A stretch of 42,210 bases of DNA from positions 1 through 42,210 of the forward strand of contig JAHBWQ010000013.1 of the NCBI GenBank assembly GCA_019636915.1. The letters are read 5' to 3'. The number at the start of each line of letters is the position of its first letter. The first letter of the stretch is position 1. Made by a program: the position numbers and the translations under genes. The stretch is from Nitrospira sp. GTDB lineage: Bacteria; Nitrospirota; Nitrospiria; Nitrospirales; Nitrospiraceae. The notes below the pieces were generated by a model that saw nothing but the letters and a program-made list of their open reading frames with translations, was not told where the DNA came from and made no database searches. Shown here one piece after another: positions 16,013-23,114 of the stretch.

Positions 16013-16487
16013 ATTCATATAGGACAACGAATAATACTGATACGTATATGGCACAAGCGTCATCGTGGGGGAGATGCTAGGTAGGACACACTCACGAAAC
16101 CAACCTCAGTTTCCGCGGCATTGTCCGTTATCCGCCAATCTCCATGTTATGACGTACATCGGTCAACATCGCTTCTTGAATCCGATCAGATACACCTGAA
16201 TCTTTTTAGATTCACCTACGATGGAACAGAACCATTCATTTCGTTTCGATCTCATCATCGTTGTGCGAAGGATCCCCGGGGAACGAAGCAGCATTTGGTT
16301 GTAGTCGCTCGACGGAGATTGCCATGATTCAGTTGCTGGCATGTTTTGTGCTGAGTGCTGGGGAAGAATTTCGTCGGATGGGCAGATTTTGATTTTTATG
16401 AATCCATCTCTTGACTTACTGGCCGACGCGGGGCACAGTACCGCCCCTGTTTTTATCTCGATGACAGTTGAGGGGGAATCACTGCAC
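16013..16487. other. Upstream region of the cytochrome operon
   Basis: About 475 bases lie between the insertion element and the first cytochrome gene. The region contains hairpin repeat copy 2 (16197-16214). An open frame continuing upstream of 16488 has no protein character. The promoter of the large operon is expected here, but I could not identify convincing -35/-10 or sigma-54 boxes by eye. Confidence 0.4.
16197..16214. repeat. Hairpin repeat copy 2 (TGAATC-N6-GATTCA)
   Basis: This has the same 6-bp arms as at 14238-14255. Here the loop is TTTTTA, close to the reverse complement of the loop in copy 1, and it is followed by CCTACGATGG, which matches the flank of copy 1 with one base missing and one changed. 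It lies 273 bases upstream of the first gene of the cytochrome operon, so an operator role is possible but unproven. Confidence 0.45.
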
Positions 16488-17987
16488 ATGATCAGAGGAA
16501 TAGTTCGGTGGAACAAGACACTGTGGAAGGTGGTTGTATTGACCGGGATCCTCACCGTCTGGTGCATGGTGTTCACGGCTGGTGCCGTACAGGCACAGAA
16601 TCCGGAAAAACCCAGCCTATCGCTCCGAGACAAGTCTCCCGATACCGTCAAGTATATGGGCGCTGGTTCCTGCAATGCTTCCGGCTGTCATGGGTTGCTC
16701 GATCTAAAGAAACGAAAGTTTACGATCTTACAAAATGAATATTGGTTGTGGGACTGGAATGCAGCAGATCAAAGAAACAAGCTCGACTATGGCCATTCCA
16801 AGGCGTTCGAGAATCTCAAGACGCCGGAGTCTCGACAGATGGCCAAGCATCTCGGGTTGAAATCGCCTGAAACTGAGCCGAGATGTTTGGCCTGTCACGC
16901 CGTCCCTGTTCCGGAGAGTCGCCGAGGGCCCAACTACGAACTGGCCGAAGGGGTGACCTGCGAGGGCTGTCATGGGGCGGCGGAACTGTGGCTAGGACCA
17001 CACACCAGGAAAGATTGGGATAAGAAAAAAGGTGCCGAGTACGGCATGCTCGACACCAAAAATCTCGTGAAGCGGGCTGAACTCTGTCTCCGCTGTCATC
17101 AAGGCACTGAGAAAGATATGGTCGATCATGAGCTGATCGGCGCCGGACATCCTCGACTCAGCTTTGAGTTGGATTCCTACAGCGAGTTGATGCCGGTCCA
17201 TTGGATCGTCCCCAAGGAAGAGAAAGAGTGGAGCGGAGCGCGTATCTGGGCGGTCGGGCAGGCCGAGGCGTTGCATCAACAGCTTGAACTGCTTGCCGCG
17301 TCGCGTAAATCTCAACCCATGATGTGGCCTGATTTTACGTTCTTCGATTGTTACGCCTGTCATCATGATGTGGCCGATCGTGTCCGGGGTATTTCCGAAT
17401 CGGAAAAGAAGTTGCAACGCTGGCGGGTGAAAGATCATGCCGGGAAGAAACCGGGACGGCTGGTCTGGAACGCCGCCAACTATACTGTGTTTCGCCATGC
17501 GGTTCGAGAAGTGCTGCCGGATAAGGCGGCGGTCTTGGACGAGGCCTTTGCAAAACTTCACGAGCTGCTCACCGGGAAATCCGGGGCAGCTGAATTGGAT
17601 CCGCTCCTCAGTCAATTGCTGCAGGTGTCGAGCCAGCTTGGGTCTTCGTTGGAAACCCATCCCTTCACGCAAAAGGAAGTATGGTCCATCCTGCGTCGGA
17701 TTTCCGGCGACGCAACCGTCATCGCCAACGCGGGATTTCAATCTGCGGAACAGGCGGTGTTGGCGATCAGCAGCCTCCAGGAATCCTACAACCGAACGGT
17801 GGGGGCGATGCCCAACGCCAAAGCCTTCTCGGCAGCATTGGATCAGCTCAACAACGACATCGTGTTCGGTTACAAGTTCAATCTCGTTCAATTTAGTCAG
17901 CACCTGTCCGGTATGCGAAAACTCTTAGATTCAGACACTCCTCCGGCGAGCGGGGCAGGGGCATCTCCGGCTAAAGCCGGCTCGTGA
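16488..17987 (+). CDS. Pentaheme c554-like periplasmic cytochrome c
   Basis: The 499-residue product starts at ATG 16488, after GAGGGGG, and has a signal peptide (hydrophobic residues 13-31, AVQAQ). Five heme-binding motifs are visible: an unusual CX4CH (CNASGCH, C62-H68), then CLACH, CEGCH, CLRCH and CYACH. The flanking sequences GAGSCNASGCHG and GAGHPRLSFEL fit the cytochrome c554-like multiheme group. The last 200 residues are helical and heme-free. It would carry electrons in the periplasm. The reading frame closes in GTGA, next to the start of the flavoprotein gene, which makes this the first gene of a seven-gene operon. Redox partners are inferred only from the operon. Confidence 0.85.
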   Translation: MIRGIVRWNKTLWKVVVLTGILTVWCMVFTAGAVQAQNPEKPSLSLRDKSPDTVKYMGAGSCNASGCHGLLDLKKRKFTILQNEYWLWDWNAADQRNKLDYGHSKAFENLKTPESRQMAKHLGLKSPETEPRCLACHAVPVPESRRGPNYELAEGVTCEGCHGAAELWLGPHTRKDWDKKKGAEYGMLDTKNLVKRAELCLRCHQGTEKDMVDHELIGAGHPRLSFELDSYSELMPVHWIVPKEEKEWSGARIWAVGQAEALHQQLELLAASRKSQPMMWPDFTFFDCYACHHDVADRVRGISESEKKLQRWRVKDHAGKKPGRLVWNAANYTVFRHAVREVLPDKAAVLDEAFAKLHELLTGKSGAAELDPLLSQLLQVSSQLGSSLETHPFTQKEVWSILRRISGDATVIANAGFQSAEQAVLAISSLQESYNRTVGAMPNAKAFSAALDQLNNDIVFGYKFNLVQFSQHLSGMRKLLDSDTPPASGAGASPAKAGS

Positions 17988-17998
17988 GGAACCAGGGT

Positions 17999-20392
17999 AT
18001 GTACGATGTGATCGTGGTCGGGGCAGGACCTGCGGGATTGAGTGCGGCCTGTCGCGCCAAGCAGAATGGTATGCGCGTCCTGGTCATTGAGAAGGGCGAG
18101 GTCGCGAATACGATCTTCGACTATCAGAAGGGGAAACATGTCATGGCGGAACCGCCGATGATTCCTCTTCGGAGCGATGTGCCGTTCACCGCCGGTAAAC
18201 GGGAGTTCTTGCTCAAGAGCTGGAACGAGGCGGCACAGGCAGCAGGCATCGAGATCAAAAGGCCCGAGGAAGTGAAGGCCATTGCCAAATCCGGCGATCA
18301 GTTTACCGTGACGACCGATCGCGGAGAGTATCAGGCGGCCTCCGTCGTTCTGGCCATCGGCATTCAGGGCAATCCGCGAAGACTGACTGTGCCCGGTGCG
18401 TCGCTGCCGCATGTTTCCACCAAACTATCGGATCCGACGCTCTACGAAAACGAACATATCCTGATGGTCGGTGCCGGTGATGCCGCGATCGAGGGTGTCT
18501 TGGCGCTGTGCGAGAAGAATCGTGTAGCCGTCGTCAACCGCAGCCCTGAATTCTTCCGACTCAAAGACGCCCTGTTTAAAGAGATGACCCAGAAAGTGGA
18601 GATGAAACAGGTCAGCGTCTATCACAACGCGGGAGTCGAACGGATCGAGGAAGGCTGGGCCTACATCACGATGCCGGGGGAAACGGTGAAAGTCAAAGCC
18701 GATCTGGTGTTCCTGCGCATCGGCGCGGAGATCCCGCGCCCGTTCCTCGAACGCATCGGGGTCAAGTTTGCTTCGTCGAATCCTACGGCTCCGCCCGTTT
18801 TGACCAAGCATTATGAGACCAATATTCCCGGCCTGTTTATGATCGGTGCGGTGGCAGGGTATGGCTTGATCAAGCAAGGGATGAATCAAGGGTACGATGT
18901 CGCCGAGTATCTGGCCGGACATGATGTGGAGCCGGTCGAAGAGCCGATCATTCGAGAACAACGGCTCGGCATGTTGCGCGGCACTACTGAAGAACGGCTC
19001 AGCGAAGTGCGGGCGGCTATTTCGTTGTTGGCCGACGTTGAGGATCCGTCGCTTCGTGAGGTGATGCTCGCGTCCACGGTGCACTCGGAGGTCAAAGCCA
19101 GGACGGCGATTTATCGAGAAGATCACTTTTCCGACAGTTTGTTCGTGATTCTGTCCGGTGCGGTCAAGATCAGTCGCCCGACCCCGAATGGTGAGGAGGT
19201 CTTTGCGCAGCTGGGCCGCGGAGAATTTTTCGGAGAAGCGAGTCTGGTATCGGGGCAACGGCGTTCGGAAAAAGCGAAGTCCGTCGAGGACTGTGTGCTG
19301 TTCGAGATCCCGCGCCGTGCCGTCCTTCGTCTCCTGAATGCCGAGCCGTCCGTCAAACGGGCGATCGATGAAAACTTTATCGTGCGCGCGTTGCAACTGT
19401 ATCTCTTGCCGGATGCCCAACTGACCTTCCTGCGTTCGCTTGCCTCCAGAGCGGTGACGTGCAGCTACAAACAGGGTGAGACGGTCTACAAAGCTGGGGA
19501 TGCAAGCGACGAGTTTTACCTGGTCAGAAGCGGATCGATGAAACTCAGTAAGCGGTCCGCGACCGATGGCCGAGAGGTGGTGGTGAACCATCTGCCCGTC
19601 GGCCGATCGTTCGGTGAAGTCGAATTGCTGGATCCCAGCCGGCCCAAACGTCAGGTCACGGTGTCGGCCACCAAAGCGAGTGAAGTCATCCGATTCAAAC
19701 GAAAAGATTTCGTCCAGATGTTGGAATTTTATCCGACGTTGGGCGAACGGTTGGGCCGACAAGTACAGGAAATGTTGGTGCGAAGTGCGGAGGTGTTCGC
19801 GCGCGAAGTGGCCGGCGATCACCTCATCAACCGGATGGTCGACAGCGGGGTGTTTGAGGGGACGGATGTCTTGCTGATCGACGAAGATAAGTGCATTCGG
19901 TGCGATCAATGTGTGCAAGCCTGTGCCGCGACCCATCAGGGACAAACGCGACTCTACCGGACGGAAGGAAAGATTTTCGACAATCTGTTGGTTCCCAGCT
20001 CGTGCCGCCATTGCGAACACGCGATGTGCCTGAGCGATTGCCCACCGGGGAACGCCATCTTTCGGAACAAGAGCGGTGAAGTCACCATTGATCCTGTGCG
20101 CTGTATCGGCTGCGGAAACTGTTCAAAAAATTGCCCGTACGGCAACATTTTCATGGTGCATCCGGCGAAACCAGCGCCACGTGGCCCGCTCGATCGTTTG
20201 TTGGACCTGATCGGCTTGGGGCGGCACTCACCTTTGTATGACGCAGGGGATGGCGAGAAAAAAGCAATCAAGTGCGATCTGTGTCAGGGCTTGGGGCATG
20301 GGCCGTCATGTGTACGTATCTGCCCGACAGGGGCGGCATTTCGTGTCTCGCCCAACGAGTATTTTCGCCGAATCGGAGTGGGAGGGCGGTAG
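17999..20392 (+). CDS. FAD/NAD(P) oxidoreductase fused to two cNMP-binding domains and a ferredoxin module
   Basis: This is a three-part cytoplasmic protein of 797 residues. Residues 1-315 are a thioredoxin-reductase/YpdA-like flavoprotein (FAD motif VVGAGPAGLSAA, second nucleotide motif VGAGDAAIEG, IPGLFMIGAVAG near the end), without the CxxC disulfide of thioredoxin reductase. Residues about 350-460 and 485-595 are two CRP-type cyclic-nucleotide-binding beta-rolls (GEFFGEASL, RSFGEVELL). Residues about 628-797 are a multi-cluster 4Fe-4S domain (CIRCDQCVQAC, CRHCEHAMCLSDC, CIGCGNCSKNC, CDLCQGLGHGPSC), enough for four clusters. It should pass electrons between NAD(P)H, FAD and iron-sulfur clusters, gated by the cNMP domains. 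I choose ATG 17999, after GAGGA, over the overlapping GTG at 17984. Confidence 0.88.
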   Translation: MYDVIVVGAGPAGLSAACRAKQNGMRVLVIEKGEVANTIFDYQKGKHVMAEPPMIPLRSDVPFTAGKREFLLKSWNEAAQAAGIEIKRPEEVKAIAKSGDQFTVTTDRGEYQAASVVLAIGIQGNPRRLTVPGASLPHVSTKLSDPTLYENEHILMVGAGDAAIEGVLALCEKNRVAVVNRSPEFFRLKDALFKEMTQKVEMKQVSVYHNAGVERIEEGWAYITMPGETVKVKADLVFLRIGAEIPRPFLERIGVKFASSNPTAPPVLTKHYETNIPGLFMIGAVAGYGLIKQGMNQGYDVAEYLAGHDVEPVEEPIIREQRLGMLRGTTEERLSEVRAAISLLADVEDPSLREVMLASTVHSEVKARTAIYREDHFSDSLFVILSGAVKISRPTPNGEEVFAQLGRGEFFGEASLVSGQRRSEKAKSVEDCVLFEIPRRAVLRLLNAEPSVKRAIDENFIVRALQLYLLPDAQLTFLRSLASRAVTCSYKQGETVYKAGDASDEFYLVRSGSMKLSKRSATDGREVVVNHLPVGRSFGEVELLDPSRPKRQVTVSATKASEVIRFKRKDFVQMLEFYPTLGERLGRQVQEMLVRSAEVFAREVAGDHLINRMVDSGVFEGTDVLLIDEDKCIRCDQCVQACAATHQGQTRLYRTEGKIFDNLLVPSSCRHCEHAMCLSDCPPGNAIFRNKSGEVTIDPVRCIGCGNCSKNCPYGNIFMVHPAKPAPRGPLDRLLDLIGLGRHSPLYDAGDGEKKAIKCDLCQGLGHGPSCVRICPTGAAFRVSPNEYFRRIGVGGR

Positions 20393-20401
20393 CCATCGAA
20401 G

Positions 20402-21229
20402 ATGGGACATTCTTTTTTATCATACCGTTCTGGTCGCTGGTTTTGGATCTCCCTCGCCATTGGATTAGGCCTACTCCTGCATTACTCCGACTATCGTGTC
20501 AGGACGGTGGCCTACGGCGGGTCGACGGAAGGACTCTTATACGGCGTGGTCGGCACGATGCTTATTGGGATCTTGATGTACCTTGGGATTCGTCGGCGGT
20601 CGTATTCAAGTCATACCGGTACCCTGCAAGGATGGGTCAGCGCCCATGTGTATCTGGGTCTCCTCACGCTGGTGGTGATTCCGTTGCATGCGGGATTTCG
20701 TTTCGGATGGGATGTCCACACGCTCGCCTTTGTCCTTCTTGCGATCGTGGTGCTGAGCGGAGTAGGAGGGGTGCTGCTGTATCGGATCCTTCCCAGTCGC
20801 CTGACGAGATTTGAAGCCCGGCAGCAAGCCGATAAAATCGACCCGCAGCTGGCGAGATTGCTGACTGACATGCGTGCGCTGGTGAAAGACAAATCCAATG
20901 CGTTGGTCGATATTTACAAGGCGGAACTTGCCGCATCCCAGCAGCGGATGCCGAGCGGGTGGTCGCTGCTCAAAGGGCAGACTCGAGATCTCCTTGCCGA
21001 ACGATCGGCAGATCTTGCGGCGAAGGCTGCCGTGGTGCCGCTGGAGGAGCAGGCGACATTTCAAGTGCTCTCTCAGCTCTTACTCAAGAAGGCGCAGCTG
21101 GAACTCAATCTGCTGCAGCAGATGCAGCTCCGTAACGCGCTGAAGGCGTGGCTGTATGTTCATGTTCCTGTCTCGATCGCGATGGTCTGTGCCGTGGTCG
21201 TCCATCTGATCGTCGTATTTTGGTACTAG
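20402..21229 (+). CDS. Predicted di-heme cytochrome b-type inner-membrane protein
   Basis: This 275-residue membrane protein has helices at about 14-30, 44-62, 78-98, 106-128 and 250-273, with a long soluble helical insert (about 130-245). Two helices carry His pairs 14 residues apart: H82/H96 in AHVYLGLLTL and IPLHAG, and H254/H268 in YVHVPVSIAM and VVHLIV. This is the classic spacing for two transmembrane bis-His b hemes. The family is not one I can name. The gene begins nine bases after the flavoprotein-ferredoxin stop and precedes the FHA-decaheme gene, so it is the obvious membrane relay between cytoplasmic and periplasmic electron carriers. A quinone site may exist but cannot be read. 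Confidence 0.75.
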   Translation: MGHSFLSYRSGRWFWISLAIGLGLLLHYSDYRVRTVAYGGSTEGLLYGVVGTMLIGILMYLGIRRRSYSSHTGTLQGWVSAHVYLGLLTLVVIPLHAGFRFGWDVHTLAFVLLAIVVLSGVGGVLLYRILPSRLTRFEARQQADKIDPQLARLLTDMRALVKDKSNALVDIYKAELAASQQRMPSGWSLLKGQTRDLLAERSADLAAKAAVVPLEEQATFQVLSQLLLKKAQLELNLLQQMQLRNALKAWLYVHVPVSIAMVCAVVVHLIVVFWY

Positions 21230-21266
21230 CGGCAGGCCTGGACCGAATCAAGGAGTGGGAAATCCG

Positions 21267-23114
21267 GTGTCTTTTAAGATTATCCGAAAAGTCTCGTCGC
21301 GCGGGGAGATCCGAGAAAAGATTCTCGATGTCCCGGAAGATCTCTTACATATCGGCCGTGGCCCACTCAACGAACTCCATCTTGAAGACCTCACCATTTC
21401 GCTCAATCATGCCGAGGTGAGGCGAGATGAGCAGGGTGCATACATCCTCCGGGATGTCTCGCAAGGCCAGACCATCTATCTCAATCGTGCTCCGGTAAAA
21501 GAGGCCGTTCTTCAGCCGGGTGACATCATCACGATGGAGAATTATGCCGTATCGGTTTCCCAATCCATGCCGGGAGGCCCGCTGGTTCTTTCCGTCGAAG
21601 AAGGGCAGGCTGCACCGTCGGAACCCTCACTGGCGCTGATGCCGAAATTACTCCTCTCCAGCGGACGATGGACGAAATGGCGCCTTGCGGCGGTGTTGAC
21701 CCTCGTGGTGTCAATCGGATCCGTTCTCGCTGGAGTTTTAGGGCAAAGCGCCATGCTGATGCCGGGGGATGTCTCACTCAAGCATTCCAAGTTTGCCTCA
21801 CAGTGTGAAGTCTGTCATACGTCCGTCAAACCGGTCTGGAGTTATGTCGACAACGCGGCTTGTCAGGCGTGCCACCGTTCGGAGATTTTGCCTCCTTCAC
21901 ATTTCAAGCAGGACGTGGCTCTTTCCGCGCCTCCGCTCTGTGCCTCTTGTCATTTAGAGCATAAAGGGCAGAAGGTCTTGGCCGACGTGTCCGATGGGAA
22001 ATGTGTCCAATGCCATGCGGACCTCAAGGCCAAGGGCCAGTCGGTCCCGGACATCAAATCCGTGCGGAACTTTTCCGTTGACCATCCGGAATTTGCAATC
22101 ACTCGGTCGTTGGGGCACGAAGGCCTGGCTCGCGTTCGTCTCGACGATACAGCACGTCTCAAAGACGATGGACGGCTGAAGCTGAATCATGCGCTGCATT
22201 TGACGCTCGGCGATAAGTACTTGGAGTCTCAGAATAGAGGCCCGCTTCTCTGTTCGGATTGTCATCATATGGACGACGAAGGGCGGTTCATGCAACCCGT
22301 CAGTTTCCAACGCGACTGTTACTCATGCCACAGCAACGAGATCGACCTCGCTCCGATCTTACCGGGCCAACGAGTGACTCACGGGCGACAAACCGATGCC
22401 CTCCGCCAGCAATTGCTGGAGATCTTTTCCAGTGCGTATGTGCAGTCACACCCTGAAGAGGAGAAAAAGCCTGAACATCTCCGCTGGATTCCAGGCCGTC
22501 GACTTCCTGGACAGCCGTCGACACCACACGAGCGCTACGCGGTCGATGGACGCACAGAGGCGGAGAGGCTTCTCCTGTCGCCCAAGGTGAAGAAGTGTTT
22601 GAAGTGTCATGTGAAGGAAGTGGTTGCGCGAGGTGCCGCGGGGGAAGCCGCTGACGTGCGTGCCGCGTCTGCACTGGTGGAAGGGAGCACAGGGCAGGAC
22701 GCCTCCAAGCCAGCGAACGAAATGGCACAGGGGGTGTCGTCACAGGCCGGAACGGAAGGGCCGGCAACAGCTTGGATTGCAAAGGTGAACGTTCCCCTTC
22801 GGTGGTTGCCCTATAACCGATTCGATCATCAGGCTCACGCCGCCATTCCTGAAATAAAGGCGAAGGGGCAGGGGAACTGGTGTCTCCCTTGCCATGAGAA
22901 TGCCGCGGGGAGCGTGAGGAGCGAAGATGTCCTGCTGCCGTCCATCTCGCTGTGCCGGACCTGTCATTTTGAGCTCGGTGGTGCGCAAGCGAGCTGCAGA
23001 TCTTGTCATGAGTTTCATGTTCCCCAGAAATCTGATCAACGTCCGCTGACGAATATCCACTCTCAGCCTGCACGCCAATTGTCGTCCCGCGTTGAGGAGT
23101 TCCGTTATGTCTAA
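21267..23114 (+). CDS. FHA domain-transmembrane-decaheme cytochrome c fusion
   Basis: The 615-residue protein begins with a forkhead-associated domain (about 5-100) with its hallmark residues G30-R31, S45-xx-H48 and N73. A membrane helix at about 140-160 follows. The periplasmic part holds ten CXXCH sites: CEVCH, CQACH, CASCH, CVQCH, CSDCH, CYSCH, CLKCH, CLPCH, CRTCH and CRSCH. FHA domains bind phospho-Thr peptides, so the cytoplasmic end can sense Ser/Thr phosphorylation while the other side conducts electrons. A spacer of about 150 residues without hemes lies between the sixth and eighth sites, interrupted by one. The start at GTG 21267 follows AAGGAG at a rather long distance; the in-frame GTG at 21255 overlaps that site. 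The stop overlaps the next gene by eight bases. Confidence 0.88.
   Translation: MSFKIIRKVSSRGEIREKILDVPEDLLHIGRGPLNELHLEDLTISLNHAEVRRDEQGAYILRDVSQGQTIYLNRAPVKEAVLQPGDIITMENYAVSVSQSMPGGPLVLSVEEGQAAPSEPSLALMPKLLLSSGRWTKWRLAAVLTLVVSIGSVLAGVLGQSAMLMPGDVSLKHSKFASQCEVCHTSVKPVWSYVDNAACQACHRSEILPPSHFKQDVALSAPPLCASCHLEHKGQKVLADVSDGKCVQCHADLKAKGQSVPDIKSVRNFSVDHPEFAITRSLGHEGLARVRLDDTARLKDDGRLKLNHALHLTLGDKYLESQNRGPLLCSDCHHMDDEGRFMQPVSFQRDCYSCHSNEIDLAPILPGQRVTHGRQTDALRQQLLEIFSSAYVQSHPEEEKKPEHLRWIPGRRLPGQPSTPHERYAVDGRTEAERLLLSPKVKKCLKCHVKEVVARGAAGEAADVRAASALVEGSTGQDASKPANEMAQGVSSQAGTEGPATAWIAKVNVPLRWLPYNRFDHQAHAAIPEIKAKGQGNWCLPCHENAAGSVRSEDVLLPSISLCRTCHFELGGAQASCRSCHEFHVPQKSDQRPLTNIHSQPARQLSSRVEEFRYV

Noticed and set aside
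16050..16077. Possible sigma-54 promoter near TGGCAC upstream of the operon
   Set aside because: The -12 GC element does not occur at the required spacing, so the match is only the first half-site.
16341..16487. Extra N-terminal residues of the pentaheme cytochrome
   Set aside because: The extension precedes a complete signal peptide starting at 16488 and has no protein-like character.
16992..17903. Minus-strand open frame of 303 codons opposite the pentaheme cytochrome
   Set aside because: It is a shadow of the cytochrome reading frame with no ribosome site or domain.
18425..20020. Long minus-strand open frame of 531 codons opposite the flavoprotein gene
   Set aside because: It lies wholly opposite a gene with clear FAD, cNMP and Fe-S motifs. 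Its translation is Arg/His-rich with no domain, as expected of an antisense shadow.
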